The position numbers were made by a program, and so were the translations under genes. Shown here piece after piece: positions 45,317 to 54,922 of a DNA stretch of 64,000 nt. Each line of letters opens with the position of its first letter. Position 1 is the first letter of the stretch. A model generated the notes under the pieces. That model worked only from the letters and a program-made list of their open reading frames with translations. It searched no databases and was not told where the DNA came from. Source of the stretch: Xanthomonas sp. F10 (lineage in GTDB: Bacteria > Pseudomonadota > Gammaproteobacteria > Xanthomonadales > Xanthomonadaceae); the NCBI RefSeq assembly GCF_014206815.1, contig NZ_JACHNP010000001.1, positions 1,578,456-1,642,455 of the forward strand, read 5' to 3'.

Positions 45317-45443
45317 CGCATGCGCCCTTGCCTGGGGGCGGCGCCGCACGGCAGCCGCCGAAAACGAACGCGGCACCGAACCCGAAAGCCGGTGCCGCGC
45401 GGTCGGCGGGCAGGCCCGCCGCTTGGAACGTGCGCCGCTGCGA

Positions 45444-46226
45444 TCAGGCGCGGCGCGCCATCATCAGCTTCTTGATCTCGGCGATGGCCAGCGCCGGGTT
45501 CAGCCCCTTCGGGCAGGTCCGCGCGCAGTTCATGATGGTGTGGCAGCGGTACAGCTTGAACGGATCTTCCAGATCATCCAGACGCGCACCGGTGTCCTCG
45601 TCGCGCGAGTCGATGATCCAGCGGTAGGCCTGCAGCAGGATCGCCGGACCCAGGTAACGCTCGCCGTTCCACCAGTAGCTCGGGCAGCTGGTCGAACAGC
45701 ATGCGCACAGGATGCATTCGTACAGGCCATCGAGCTTCTTGCGGTCTTCCGGCGACTGCAGCCGCTCGCGATCCGGCGGCGGCGGGGTCTGGGTGCGGAT
45801 CCACGGCTTGATCGAGGCGTACTGCGCGTAGAAATGGGTCAGGTCCGGCACCAGATCCTTGACCACACTCATGTGCGGCAGCGGGTAGATCGGCACTTCC
45901 TTCTTGCCGCAGTCGGCGATCGCCTTGGTGCAGGCCAGCGTATTGGTGCCGTCGATGTTCATCGCGCACGACCCGCAGATGCCCTCGCGGCACGAGCGGC
46001 GGAAGGTCAGGGTCGGGTCGATCTCGTTCTTGATCTTGATCAGCGCGTCCAACACCATCGGGCCGCACGCGTCCAGATCCACCTCGTAGGTGTCGGTCCG
46101 CGGGTTGCTGTCGTCGTCCGGATTCCACCGGTAGACCTTGAAGGTCCGCACATTCTTCGCGCCCTTGGCGGGAAAGTGCTTGCCCTTGCCGATCTTGGAA
46201 TTCTTGGGGAGGGTGAACTCTGCCAT
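45444..46226 (-). CDS. sdhB: Succinate dehydrogenase iron-sulfur subunit
   Basis: 260 residues. It carries the [2Fe-2S] ligands [12 protein letters not shown] with an upstream Cys-region [16 protein letters not shown], and the [4Fe-4S]/[3Fe-4S] ligands [16 protein letters not shown] and [13 protein letters not shown]. It passes electrons from SdhA flavin to ubiquinone at SdhCD. The 103-bp gap to sdhA carries degenerate repeats. The 127-bp gap to sdhE shows no terminator. Confidence 0.97.
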   Translation of the reverse strand: MAEFTLPKNSKIGKGKHFPAKGAKNVRTFKVYRWNPDDDSNPRTDTYEVDLDACGPMVLDALIKIKNEIDPTLTFRRSCREGICGSCAMNIDGTNTLACTKAIADCGKKEVPIYPLPHMSVVKDLVPDLTHFYAQYASIKPWIRTQTPPPPDRERLQSPEDRKKLDGLYECILCACCSTSCPSYWWNGERYLGPAILLQAYRWIIDSRDEDTGARLDDLEDPFKLYRCHTIMNCARTCPKGLNPALAIAEIKKLMMARRA

Positions 46227-46235
46227 GGCTTTAAA

Positions 46236-46322
46236 ATCCGGGAATGGGGATTAGGGAGTGGGGAGGCGTTGAGAGCAGGAAGCGACGTGTTTCGAATCCC
46301 GAATCACCAATCCCCAATCCCG
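46236..46322. repeat. GGGAATC/AATCCCC repeats between sdhA and sdhB
   Basis: Two clusters in opposite orientation (46236-46266 with GGGAATGGGGATTAGGGAG, 46294-46322 with AATCCCGAATCACCAATCCC) can pair as a loose stem. They occupy most of the sdhA-sdhB spacer. Confidence 0.6.
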
Positions 46323-46329
46323 GCTTTGG

Positions 46330-48120
46330 TCAGTAAACGCGCGGCTTCGGCGGCACCACGTCCACGTCCTTGCTGAGCGTGTACATGTGCACCGGGCGGT
46401 AGTCGAAGCTGCACTGGCCCTTGTCGTCGACGGTGACCAGCGTGTGCTTCTGCCAGTTGACGTCGTCGCGGTCGGGGAAATCCTCGTGGGCGTGCGCGCC
46501 GCGGCTTTCCTTGCGCTGTTCGGCCGAGTTGATCGTCGCCACTGCGTTGAGCAGCAGGTTGTTCAGCTCGTAGGTCTCGATCAGGTCGGAATTCCACACC
46601 AGCGAGCGGTCGGAGACCTTGACGTCCTCGAAGCTGGCGAAGATGTCGGCCATCTTGTCCACGCCTTCCTTCAGCGTCTTGCTGGTGCGGAACACCGCCG
46701 CGTCGGACTGCATGGTGCGCTGCATCTTGTCGCGAATCACCGAGGTCGGGGTGCTGCCGTTGGCGTTGCGCAGCTTGTCCAGCAGGCCCAGCGCCTTGTC
46801 GCAGGCGTCGCCCGGCAGGCCCTTGTGCGGCGCGCCGGTCTTGATCGTCTCGGCGCAGCGGTTGGCCACCGCACGGCCGAACACCACCAGGTCGAGCAGC
46901 GAGTTGGAGCCCAGGCGGTTGGCGCCGTGCACCGACACGCAGGCGGCCTCGCCGATGGCGTACAGGCCCGGCACCACCGCATCGGGGTTGTCGCCGTCCT
47001 TGCGCACCACTTCGCCGTGGTAGTTGGTGGGGATGCCGCCCATGTTGTAGTGCACGGTCGGGATCACCGGGATCGGCTGCTTGTGCACGTCGACGCCGGC
47101 GAAGATGCGCGCGCTCTCGGCGATGCCGGGCAGCTTGTCGTCGATCACGCCCGGGCCGAGGTGGGTCAGGTCGAGCAGGATGTGGTCCTTGTGCTCGCCG
47201 ACGCCGCGGCCTTCGCGGATCTCGATGGTCATCGAACGGGACACCACGTCGCGCGAGGCCAGATCCTTGTAGTGCGGGGCGTAGCGCTCCATGAAGCGCT
47301 CGCCGCTGCTGTTGCGCAGGATGCCGCCTTCGCCGCGCACGCCTTCGGTGATCAGGCAGCCGGCGCCGTAGATGCCGGTCGGGTGGAACTGCACGAACTC
47401 CATGTCCTGCATCGGCAGGCCGGCGCGCATCACCAGGCCGCCGCCGTCGCCGGTGCAGGTGTGCGCCGAGGTGGCGCTGAAGTAGGCGCGGCCGTAGCCG
47501 CCGGTGGCCAGCACCACGCCGTGGGCGCGGAACAGGTGCAGCGAGCCTTCGGCCATGTCCAGGGCGAGCACGCCGCGGCAGGCGCCTTCCTCGTCGAAGA
47601 TCAGGTCGAGCGCGAAATACTCGATCATGAAGCGCGCGTTGTGCGCCAGCGACTGCTGGTACAGCGTGTGCAGCATGGCGTGGCCGGTGCGGTCGGCGGC
47701 GGCGCAGGTGCGCTGCGCCGACGGGCCTTCGCCGTACTTGGTGGTCATGCCGCCGAACGGACGCTGGTAGATCTTGCCGTCCTCGGTGCGGCTGAACGGC
47801 ACGCCGTAGTGCTCCAGCTCGATGATCGCCGGGATCGCCTCGCGGCACATGTACTCGATGGCGTCCTGGTCGCCCAGCCAGTCCGACCCCTTGATGGTGT
47901 CGTAGAAGTGGTAGCGCCAGTCGTCCTCGCCCATGTTGCCGAGCGCGGCGGAGATGCCGCCCTGCGCGGCCACGGTGTGCGAACGGGTCGGGAAGACCTT
48001 GGTCAGGCAGACCGTCTGCAGGCCCTTCTGGGCCAGGCCGAAGGTCGCGCGCAGGCCGGCGCCGCCGGCGCCGACCACGACCATGTCGTACTTGTGTTCG
48101 GTGATCTTGTAAGCGGACAT
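46330..48120 (-). CDS. sdhA: Succinate dehydrogenase flavoprotein subunit
   Basis: 596 residues. The N-terminal FAD-binding site is [18 protein letters not shown]. The flavin-linkage His is in [18 protein letters not shown]. Substrate-site segments include [28 protein letters not shown] and [19 protein letters not shown]. It oxidises succinate to fumarate in the TCA cycle and is part of complex II at the inner membrane. sdhD ends 34 bp upstream. Confidence 0.97.
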   Translation of the reverse strand: MSAYKITEHKYDMVVVGAGGAGLRATFGLAQKGLQTVCLTKVFPTRSHTVAAQGGISAALGNMGEDDWRYHFYDTIKGSDWLGDQDAIEYMCREAIPAIIELEHYGVPFSRTEDGKIYQRPFGGMTTKYGEGPSAQRTCAAADRTGHAMLHTLYQQSLAHNARFMIEYFALDLIFDEEGACRGVLALDMAEGSLHLFRAHGVVLATGGYGRAYFSATSAHTCTGDGGGLVMRAGLPMQDMEFVQFHPTGIYGAGCLITEGVRGEGGILRNSSGERFMERYAPHYKDLASRDVVSRSMTIEIREGRGVGEHKDHILLDLTHLGPGVIDDKLPGIAESARIFAGVDVHKQPIPVIPTVHYNMGGIPTNYHGEVVRKDGDNPDAVVPGLYAIGEAACVSVHGANRLGSNSLLDLVVFGRAVANRCAETIKTGAPHKGLPGDACDKALGLLDKLRNANGSTPTSVIRDKMQRTMQSDAAVFRTSKTLKEGVDKMADIFASFEDVKVSDRSLVWNSDLIETYELNNLLLNAVATINSAEQRKESRGAHAHEDFPDRDDVNWQKHTLVTVDDKGQCSFDYRPVHMYTLSKDVDVVPPKPRVY

Positions 48121-48153
48121 CGAAATGTGGTTCCTAGAGGGGGCGCCGATGGA

Positions 48154-48540
48154 TCAGGCGATGCCCAGCGCGATGCGCGCCACGGCGAAGATGCTGACGA
48201 TGGCGCCGAGCACGGCGACGAAGCGCACGATGGTCTGCGCGGCCAGGGCCAGCAGCGAGGTGTGCACGTAGTCTTCCAGCACCACCTGCATGCCGAGCTG
48301 GGCATGCCAGAACGCGGCGATCAGGAAGCCGACCAGCAGGATCGCGTTCCACGGCTTGGCCACGGCCTCGGTGGCGGCGACATAGTCCGAGCCGAGCAGG
48401 CTCAGCACGAAGATCAGGAACCAGATCGACAGCGGCACCAGCGCGGTGGCGGTCAGGCGCTGCACCACGAAATGCTCGGTGCCGGTCTTGGCCGCGCCCA
48501 GGCCGCGGACGTTCTTCAACGGAGTGCGATAGCGGCTCAT
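48154..48540 (-). CDS. sdhD: Succinate dehydrogenase membrane anchor subunit
   Basis: 128 residues from the ATG at 48540. Three membrane helices are present, with the haem/quinone-site segment AFWHAQLGMQVVLEDYVH (a His-containing helix 2 typical of SdhD). The N terminus starts MSRYRTPLKNVRGLGAAKTG. It overlaps sdhC by 4 nt. Confidence 0.93.
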   Translation of the reverse strand: MSRYRTPLKNVRGLGAAKTGTEHFVVQRLTATALVPLSIWFLIFVLSLLGSDYVAATEAVAKPWNAILLVGFLIAAFWHAQLGMQVVLEDYVHTSLLALAAQTIVRFVAVLGAIVSIFAVARIALGIA

Positions 48541-48929
48541 GCGGTGGCTCCCAGCAGCACGTAGGCCCACACGGCGGCGGTCAGCACGAAGCTGAGCACG
48601 ACCGACAGCCAGCCGATGGTGACGAAGGCGCGGACGGCGTAGCCCTGGCCGAAATCCTGCAGGATGTGGCGCAGGCCGCCGAACAGATGGAAGGCGAAGC
48701 ACCAGGTCCAGCCGAACAGGAACACCTGGCCATACCAGGCGCCGGCGATGTCGCGGAAGAGATTCCAGGAGGCGGGGCCGAGCATCAGGGCCAACAGGCC
48801 GGCGGCGATGATCAGGGCACCGATCGACAGCACGATGCCGGTGGCCCGATTCAGGATCGAGGTCACCATCTGGATCTGCCAGCGATAGACCTGCAGATGC
48901 GGGGAAAGAGGACGTTCGCGCGTAGCCAT
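48537..48929 (-). CDS. sdhC: Succinate dehydrogenase cytochrome b556 subunit
   Basis: 130 residues from the ATG at 48929 (RERPLSPHLQVYRWQIQMV). The conserved RPLSPHLQVYRW and SILNRATGIVLSIG, and the haem-ligand region CFAFHLFGGLRHILQDFG, identify SdhC. The frame extension to 48983 is rejected because it adds only basic low-complexity residues. Confidence 0.95.
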   Translation of the reverse strand: MATRERPLSPHLQVYRWQIQMVTSILNRATGIVLSIGALIIAAGLLALMLGPASWNLFRDIAGAWYGQVFLFGWTWCFAFHLFGGLRHILQDFGQGYAVRAFVTIGWLSVVLSFVLTAAVWAYVLLGATA

Positions 48930-48989
48930 TCGCTGGGCTCGTTGTCTCGGCTGGGCGGCGTGCTTAAGGCCGCGTTGGCTCAAAGCTGC

Positions 48990-49160
48990 TCAAAAATCGA
49001 TGCAGCGTCCGTTTTTCTCCCAGTCGCCGTAGCGCGTCGGCTCGAGGCCGCCGCGCCCGCCGATCTCCCGCGGCGCAGGCTCGGTCTGCGGAGGGGTCTC
49101 CTCGGCGGGCCGCTGCGTTTCGGGATCGGACTCGGGTGTGGGGGTTGGTTGGCCTATCAT
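48990..49160 (-). CDS. DUF1674 / SdhAF4-like SDH assembly protein
   Basis: 56 residues from the ATG at 49160. It has a Pro/Glu/Thr-rich flexible N terminus and the diagnostic C-terminal block GGRGGLEPTRYGDWEKNGR ending in CIDF, the hallmark of the DUF1674/SDHAF4 family, which in eukaryotes binds SdhA before complex assembly. Its position 60 bp upstream of sdhC in the same direction supports the same job here. Only 39 bp separate its start from the divergent ygfZ start. The window thus pairs two SDH maturation factors (this and SdhE) with the structural genes. Confidence 0.85.
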   Translation of the reverse strand: MIGQPTPTPESDPETQRPAEETPPQTEPAPREIGGRGGLEPTRYGDWEKNGRCIDF

Positions 49161-49199
49161 GCGGGTCTCACAACTCGTCAATTTTAGTCCTCCCCTCTC

Positions 49200-50072
49200 G
49201 TGCCTGACAACCTGAATCTCGATTCCGGCGGTTTTTCCGCTTTGCCACACCTGCAATACGTCGCCTTGCGCGGTCCGGATGCAGTGGCCTTCGCCCATGC
49301 GCAGTTCGCCAACGACGTGCAGGCGCTGGCCGCGGGCCAATGGCAGTGGAACGCCTGGCTCACCGCCAAGGGCCGGGTGATCGCGGTGTTCGCACTGCTG
49401 CGCCAGGCCGACGACGCCTTGCTGATGCTGCTGCCCGACGGCGGCGCCGAGGACGTGGCGGCAGCACTGGGCCGCTTCGTGTTCCGGCGCAAGCTGCGCA
49501 TCACCGTCGAGGACACGCTGTTAGCTTTGGGTCGCCTGAGCCTACCGGAGCAGGCCCGGGGCGCGACGTCGGCGCGCGATGAGGCCGGCGTGATCGAACT
49601 GGACATGGGCGGCGACGGCCTGCCGCGTACGCTGCACTTGGTGCCCGCGCCAGCGTCGGATATGCCGGCCGCCGACCCGGCAGTGGTGGAGGCCTGGCGC
49701 GCGGCCGACCTGCGCCTGGGCCTGGTGCGGCTGGCGCCGAGCCAGCGCGAACAGTGGACGCCGCAGCAACTGGGCCTGGACCGGCTGCATGCCTTCAGCG
49801 TCAAGAAAGGCTGCTACCCCGGCCAGGAAATCGTCGCCCGCACCCACTTCCTGGGCAAGGCCAAGCGCGCCGTGCAGTTGCTGGAAACAGAGGCCGCGGT
49901 CGCGATCGACGCGGCGGTGCTGCGCGACGGCCAGCCGTTCGGCAGCGTGGTCAGCGTCGCCGGCACCCTGGCACTGGCGGTGCTGCCGCTGGACGAGACG
50001 CCACCGGCGGGACTGGACGTCGACGGCCATCCCGCACGTTGGCAGCCCCTGATCGACGGCCTGGCGCGCTGA
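49200..50072 (+). CDS. ygfZ: YgfZ/GcvT-fold folate-dependent Fe-S protein
   Basis: 290 residues from a GTG at 49200. The family signature KGCYPGQEIVARTHF is complete with its Cys. The N-terminal part carries LRGPDAVAFAHAQFANDVQAL and AWLTAKGRVIAVF, as in GcvT-fold relatives. YgfZ helps maintain or repair iron-sulfur enzymes using tetrahydrofolate. It is divergent from the SdhAF4/sdh block, a link between Fe-S care and an Fe-S enzyme. Confidence 0.92.
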   Translation: MPDNLNLDSGGFSALPHLQYVALRGPDAVAFAHAQFANDVQALAAGQWQWNAWLTAKGRVIAVFALLRQADDALLMLLPDGGAEDVAAALGRFVFRRKLRITVEDTLLALGRLSLPEQARGATSARDEAGVIELDMGGDGLPRTLHLVPAPASDMPAADPAVVEAWRAADLRLGLVRLAPSQREQWTPQQLGLDRLHAFSVKKGCYPGQEIVARTHFLGKAKRAVQLLETEAAVAIDAAVLRDGQPFGSVVSVAGTLALAVLPLDETPPAGLDVDGHPARWQPLIDGLAR

Positions 50073-50097
50073 GCGCGCGCCGTAACGCAGCTTTTGC

Positions 50098-51222
50098 TTA
50101 CGGCTGTTGCGAATCCCCAATCCCCAATCCCGGATCCCGCGCCTCCAGGCGCACCCCACTCTCGGCATCGAAGAAGTGCAGCGCGTCGCCGCGCACCGCC
50201 ACCCGCAGGCGCTCGCCCAGGCCCGGCAGCGCGCGCGGCGCCACCCGCATCACCAGCGGCTGCGCGCCGTGGCTGAGATTGACGAAGATTTCGTTGCCGA
50301 CCGGCTCGATCACCTCGATGGTCGCCTCGAAGCCGCCCTGCGCGTCGTCGCTGGGCTGCAGGTGTTCCGGCCGCACGCCGACCGCCAGTTCGCGGCCCAG
50401 CCACTGCGGCGCCAGCTGCGCGCCCGGCAGCGGCACCCGGCCGCCGTCCTGCAATTGCAACTGCAAGCCGCCCTCGTCGACCAGCCGCCCGCGCAGCACG
50501 TTCATCGCCGGGCTGCCGAGGAAGCCGGCCACGAACAGGTTGGCCGGGCGGTCGTACAGCGCCATCGGCGTGTCGATCTGCTGGATCACCCCGTCCTTGA
50601 GCACGACGATGCGCTGGCCCAGGGTCATCGCCTCGACCTGGTCGTGGGTGACGTAGATCATGGTGGTGCCGAGCTTGCGGTGCAGCTGCGCGATCTCGGT
50701 GCGCACCGAATGGCGCAGCTTGGCGTCCAGGTTGGACAGCGGCTCGTCGAGCAGGAACACCGCCGGCTCGCGCACCAGCGCGCGGCCCAGCGCCACGCGC
50801 TGGCGTTGGCCGCCGGACATGGCGCGCGGCAGCTTGTCCAGCATCGGGGTCAGGCCCAGGGTGTCGGCGGCGGCGGCCACGCGCTGGCGGATGACCTCCT
50901 TGCTCTCGCCGCGCAGCTTGAGTCCGAACGCCAGGTTCTCGGCCACGGTCATGTGCGGGTACAGCGCATAGCTCTGGAACACCATGGCGATGTCGCGGTC
51001 CTTCGGCGCGACCTCGTTGACCACACGCTCGCCGATGCGCAGCTCGCCGCCGCTGATCTCCTCCAGGCCGGCGATCATCCGCAGCAGCGTGGACTTGCCG
51101 CAGCCCGAAGGCCCGACCAGCACCATCAGTTCGCCGTCGGCCACTTCGAAGCTGGCCCCGTGCACGGCGACCTGGCCGTTGTCGTAGACCTTGCGGATGT
51201 TGTCCAGTTGTACTTTCGCCAT
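50098..51222 (-). CDS. Sugar ABC transporter ATPase (MalK/UgpC type)
   Basis: 374 residues from the ATG at 51222; the frame to 51321 has no better start. It has Walker A GPSGCGKST, signature MSGGQRQR, Walker B VFLLDEPLSNLD, switch VTHDQVEAMT, and a C-terminal OB-like regulatory domain (AVGVRPEHLQP, GNEIFVNLSHG) as in MalK/UgpC. No permease is adjacent. It could serve the sugar permeases at 61289-63003, which lack an ATPase gene. Its last dozen residues (DPGLGIGDSQQP) are encoded by an intergenic-type repeat. It is divergent from zwf. Confidence 0.9.
   Translation of the reverse strand: MAKVQLDNIRKVYDNGQVAVHGASFEVADGELMVLVGPSGCGKSTLLRMIAGLEEISGGELRIGERVVNEVAPKDRDIAMVFQSYALYPHMTVAENLAFGLKLRGESKEVIRQRVAAAADTLGLTPMLDKLPRAMSGGQRQRVALGRALVREPAVFLLDEPLSNLDAKLRHSVRTEIAQLHRKLGTTMIYVTHDQVEAMTLGQRIVVLKDGVIQQIDTPMALYDRPANLFVAGFLGSPAMNVLRGRLVDEGGLQLQLQDGGRVPLPGAQLAPQWLGRELAVGVRPEHLQPSDDAQGGFEATIEVIEPVGNEIFVNLSHGAQPLVMRVAPRALPGLGERLRVAVRGDALHFFDAESGVRLEARDPGLGIGDSQQP
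50111..50139. repeat. AATCCCC repeat inside the end of the ABC ATPase gene
   Basis: GAATCCCCAATCCCCAATCC followed by CGGATCCCG. The copies encode the C-terminal residues of the ATPase on the minus strand. Confidence 0.6.
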
Positions 51223-51624
51223 GTATCCGGTTTCCGGCAGTGAGGAACGGGCTGCCGCCGGTCCCTCCCGAAGGCAGTGCATACGAATGCGGGTCGCATC
51301 GTGCCAGCGCGCAGGCAACAATGGATCGCGATGCGGTATTCTGCCATGTAACCGTTTTCACGGGGCAACATCGAGCCTGGGAGGGCACGCAATGCGATCC
51401 GCCGCCAGCCGCCGATCCGGCGCGCCGTCGTTATCCGGCCTGCAGCATGAGGCATTGGAGAGGTATGCTCAGAGGTCTGGCAGTCGTATTCATCTCCTGG
51501 ATCGTGCGTCCCCGCCTGGCGGCCATCCCGCGTCACGCCTTCGCCCGAACCGGCCGGATACAGGCCGTTCCCGCCGTTCGCTTTCCCACGCCACGTCACT
51601 TCTAGCCCCCAGGTGATCGACACC
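51223..51624. other. Divergent control region, ABC ATPase / zwf operon
   Basis: 402 bp between start codons read outward. It contains a LacI-type operator candidate at 51347-51360. Apart from this I see no recognised site and no believable ORF. Confidence 0.5.
51347..51360. promoter_or_regulatory. LacI-family operator candidate
   Basis: TGTAACC-GTTTTCA is an imperfect dyad (five of seven paired positions match) with a central CG, the usual layout of LacI/GalR-family sites. It sits where one repressor could control both the ATPase and the glucose-catabolic operon. Confidence 0.45.
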
Positions 51625-53088
51625 ATGTCACCCGAAACCGAAACCCGGTCGATGCACGATACCTTCCTGTTGTTCGGCGCCACCGGCGATCTGGCCCAGC
51701 GCTACCTGTTCCCCTCGCTGCTGCGCATGCTCGACGACGGCTTCCTGCCGGAAGACTTCCGCATCCGCGCGCTGGCGCTGTCGCCGCACGATACCGCCAA
51801 GTTCCACGAACTCCTCAAGCCGCGCCTGCAGGCGGCGATGCCGCAGATCGGCGAATCGATCGTGCAGGCGCTGCTGGCGCGCATCGACTACCGCTCGGTG
51901 GACCTGCGCGACGCCGAATCGGTGGCCGCGGCGGTGCGCGACCTGACCGCGCGCCGCTGCGTGAGCTACCTGGCGATCCCGCCGGGGCTGTACATCAGCA
52001 CCTGCCAAGGCCTGGCCCTGGGCGGGGCGCTGGCCGCGCCGCACCGGCTGATGCTGGAGAAGCCGATCGGCCACGATTCGGACAGCGCCCGCGAGATCGT
52101 GCAGGCGATCGGCGCGCTGATCGACGAGGACCGCGTGTTCCGCCTGGACCACTACCTGGGCAAGGCCGCGGTGCAGAACCTGATCGCGCTGCGCTTCGGC
52201 AACACGTTGCTGGAGGCGGTGTGGAACCGCAACTACATCGAGTCGGTGGACATCCTGGTCGCCGAGAGCGAGGGCGTGGACGGCCGCGATGCCTACTACG
52301 CGCGTTCCGGCGCGCTGCGCGACATGGTGCAGAGCCATATCCTGCAGCTGCTGTGCCTGGTGGCGATGGAGCCGCCGGCGTCGCTGGAAGCCGACCGCAT
52401 CCGCGACGAGAAGGTCAAGGTGCTGCGCGCGCTGCGGCCGCTGAGCGCGGAGCATGCCGCCCGCGACAGCGTGCGCGGGCGCTACACCGCCGGCACCATC
52501 AACGGCCAGCCGGCGCAGGCCTACCAGCCGCCGGAAGGCAGCGACGTGGAAACCTTCGCCGCGGTCACCGCCTACATCGACAACTGGCGCTGGGCCGGGG
52601 TGCCGTTCCGGCTGTGCACCGGCAAGCGCCTGGCCGAGCGCTCCACCCGCGTGGTGGTCACGCTCAAGCCGGTCACCCACTGGCTGTTCGAGCGCCCGGC
52701 CGCGCAGCAGGTGGCGCCGAACCGGCTGACCTTCCAGCTGCAGCCGCAGGAGAACATCGAACTGGGGCTGATGAGCAGCCTGGCCGGCCCGGAATGGGGC
52801 GCGCTGGAACTGCAGCCGCTGGAACTGGAACTGTCGGTGCCCACCGGCCTGCACCGGCGCATCGCCTACGAGCGGCTGATGCTCGACGCGCTCAACGGCA
52901 ACCACGCGCTGTTCGTGCGCGACGACGAGGTGCGCGCCGCCTGGGCCTGGATCGACAGCGTCAGCGCCGCCTGGGCGCAGGCGCAACTGCCGCTGCTGCC
53001 CTACCCGGCCGGTAGCTGGGGGCCGGAGGAAGCGCAGGCCTACGTGTCCTGCGACCAGTCCGGCGCCGCGCCGCGGGTCGCTTCGTGA
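51625..53088 (+). CDS. zwf: Glucose-6-phosphate 1-dehydrogenase
   Basis: 487 residues from the ATG at 51625 (GTG 51613 and ATG 51652 are alternatives). The coenzyme motif is LLFGATGDLAQRYLFPSL. The active-site segment is RLDHYLGKAAVQNL with the conserved His and Lys. EKPIGHDSDSAREI and FGNTLLEAVWNRNYIESV are also typical. It oxidises glucose-6-phosphate to 6-phosphogluconolactone and heads the operon zwf-glk-pgl-edd-eda feeding the Entner-Doudoroff path. The stop overlaps the glk GTG. Confidence 0.96.
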   Translation: MSPETETRSMHDTFLLFGATGDLAQRYLFPSLLRMLDDGFLPEDFRIRALALSPHDTAKFHELLKPRLQAAMPQIGESIVQALLARIDYRSVDLRDAESVAAAVRDLTARRCVSYLAIPPGLYISTCQGLALGGALAAPHRLMLEKPIGHDSDSAREIVQAIGALIDEDRVFRLDHYLGKAAVQNLIALRFGNTLLEAVWNRNYIESVDILVAESEGVDGRDAYYARSGALRDMVQSHILQLLCLVAMEPPASLEADRIRDEKVKVLRALRPLSAEHAARDSVRGRYTAGTINGQPAQAYQPPEGSDVETFAAVTAYIDNWRWAGVPFRLCTGKRLAERSTRVVVTLKPVTHWLFERPAAQQVAPNRLTFQLQPQENIELGLMSSLAGPEWGALELQPLELELSVPTGLHRRIAYERLMLDALNGNHALFVRDDEVRAAWAWIDSVSAAWAQAQLPLLPYPAGSWGPEEAQAYVSCDQSGAAPRVAS

Positions 53089-54092
53089 GCGCGCCGCAGC
53101 GCCCGGTGCTGGTGGCCGACATCGGCGGCACCAATGCCCGTTTCGCCCTCGCCGATCTCGACGCCTCGGTGCCGCTGCTCGACGACAGCACCCAGACCTA
53201 CTCGGTGGTGGAGTTCCCGTCGCTGGGCGACGCCGCCCGGCATTACCTGGAACAGACCGGGGTGGACGCGCGCAGCGGCACCTTCGCGGTCGCCGGCCGC
53301 GTCGACGGCGACGAGGCGCGCATCACCAACCATCCGTGGGTGATCTCGCGGGCGCGCACCCGCGCCATGCTCGGCTTCGACGAACTGCACCTGATCAACG
53401 ACTTCGCCGCGCAGGCGATGGCGATCAGCCTGCTGCGGCCGCAGGACGTGGTCCAGGTCGGCGGCGCCAGCTGGACGCCGGCGCCGGTCGAAGTGCCGCG
53501 CAACTACGGCGTGATCGGCCCCGGCACCGGCCTGGGCGTGGGCGGCCTGCTGATGCGCGGCGGGCGCTGCTTTCCGCTGGAGACCGAGGGCGGCCACGTC
53601 AGCTTCCCGCCGGGCACGCCGGAGGAGATCCGCATCCTGGAATTGCTGTCGCAGCAGTTCGGCCGCGTCTCCAACGAGCGCCTGATCTGCGGCCCGGGCC
53701 TGGTCAATATCCACCGCGCGCTCAGCGAGATCGCCGGCGACGATCCGGGCCCGCTGCAGCCGGAAGACATCACCGCGCGCGCCGCGCAGGGCGATTACCG
53801 GGCGATGCGCACGGTGGACGTGTTCTGCGCCGTGTTCGGTGCCATCGCCGGCGACCTGGTGCTGATGCAGGGCGCCTGGGACGGCGTGTTCCTGACCGGC
53901 GGGCTGGTGCCGAAGATGCTCGACGCGATCCAGCATTCCGGGTTCCGCCAGCGTTTCGAGCACAAGGGCCGGTTTTCGTCGATCATGGCGCGGGTGCCGT
54001 CGCTGGCGGTGATCCACCCCCGTCCCGGCCTGCTCGGCGCCGCCGCCTACGCGGTGGACACCGCGCGGCAATCCCCAGGAGCCATTGCATGA
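53085..54092 (+). CDS. glk: Glucokinase
   Basis: 335 residues from a GTG at 53085 that overlaps the zwf stop (GTGA). The phosphate-binding motif is VLVADIGGTNARFAL. The sugar-binding region is LHLINDFAAQAMAIS, followed by NYGVIGPGTGLGVGGLL and FPLETEGGHVSFPP. It phosphorylates glucose with ATP, delivering the substrate of Zwf. It overlaps pgl by 4 nt (ATGA). Confidence 0.95.
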   Translation: MSAPQRPVLVADIGGTNARFALADLDASVPLLDDSTQTYSVVEFPSLGDAARHYLEQTGVDARSGTFAVAGRVDGDEARITNHPWVISRARTRAMLGFDELHLINDFAAQAMAISLLRPQDVVQVGGASWTPAPVEVPRNYGVIGPGTGLGVGGLLMRGGRCFPLETEGGHVSFPPGTPEEIRILELLSQQFGRVSNERLICGPGLVNIHRALSEIAGDDPGPLQPEDITARAAQGDYRAMRTVDVFCAVFGAIAGDLVLMQGAWDGVFLTGGLVPKMLDAIQHSGFRQRFEHKGRFSSIMARVPSLAVIHPRPGLLGAAAYAVDTARQSPGAIA

Positions 54093-54808
54093 GCCCCACG
54101 CTGTCCGACCGCATCACGCTGATCCGCTACGACGATCCGGACGAATGGATCGACGCGGCGGCGGCCGAGATCGGCACCGCGCTGCGCGAGGAGATCCAGC
54201 GCCGCGGCGGCGCGCGCCTGCTGCTGTCCGGCGGCACCACCCCGGCGCCGGTGTACCAGGCGCTGGCCGAGCTGCCGCTGGACTGGTCGAAGCTGGAAGT
54301 CGGGCTGGTCGACGAGCGCTGGCTGTCGCCGCAGGACAGCGACAGCAACGCCTACCTGATCCGGCACAGCCTGCTGGACCGCGCCGAGGAGGCGCGCTTC
54401 GAGCCGCTGGTGCGGGTCGGCAAGCCGCTGCAGGACTGCGTGCACGCCGCCAACCTGCATGCGCGGCACGCCCCGGCCGCGTGCATGGCGGTGCTGGGCA
54501 TGGGCGGCGACGGCCACACCGCCTCGCTGTTCCCCGGCGCCACCGACCTGAACAAGGCCCTGGCCAATCCCCTGCCCTACGCCGCGCTCGACGCCACCGG
54601 CTGCCCCGGCGCCAACACCTGGCCGCTGCGCATCACCCTGACCCCGGCCGGCCTGGCGCCGATCGGCCAGCGCATGCTGCTGTTGCGCGGCACGCAGAAG
54701 CTGGAGGTGCTGGAGCGTGCGCTGGCCGGCACCGATCCGCACGAGTATCCGATCCGCGTCGCCTTCGATACGCCGGGTGCGCGCTTGCGCGTGCATTGGT
54801 GCGAGTGA
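54089..54808 (+). CDS. pgl: 6-phosphogluconolactonase
   Basis: 239 residues from the ATG at 54089 after a GGAG site; the long frame to 53336 is a shadow of glk. It has the lactonase fold motifs LLLSGGTTPAPVYQALAE and VGLVDERWLSPQDSDSN, and the catalytic MGGDGHTASLFPG. It hydrolyses 6-phosphogluconolactone between Zwf and Edd. The operon is complete and in pathway order. Confidence 0.95.
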   Translation: MSPTLSDRITLIRYDDPDEWIDAAAAEIGTALREEIQRRGGARLLLSGGTTPAPVYQALAELPLDWSKLEVGLVDERWLSPQDSDSNAYLIRHSLLDRAEEARFEPLVRVGKPLQDCVHAANLHARHAPAACMAVLGMGGDGHTASLFPGATDLNKALANPLPYAALDATGCPGANTWPLRITLTPAGLAPIGQRMLLLRGTQKLEVLERALAGTDPHEYPIRVAFDTPGARLRVHWCE

Positions 54809-54810
54809 GG

Positions 54811-54898
54811 CCGGGACCCGGAACCCGGGACCCGTAACAGCCGCACCGCCGCCTTTGCCTTTCCCGGGTCCCCGGTCCCGAGCCCCGGGTCCCGCCCC
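54811..54898. repeat. GGGACCC-type repeat between pgl and edd
   Basis: Two opposed clusters (54811-54834 with GGGACCCGGAACCCGGGACC, 54861-54898 with CCCGGGTCCCCGGTCCC) can fold into a stem. They fill most of the 114-bp spacer. Confidence 0.65.
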
Positions 54899-54922
54899 CA
54901 CCCTTCATAGCCACTTCCGCCA

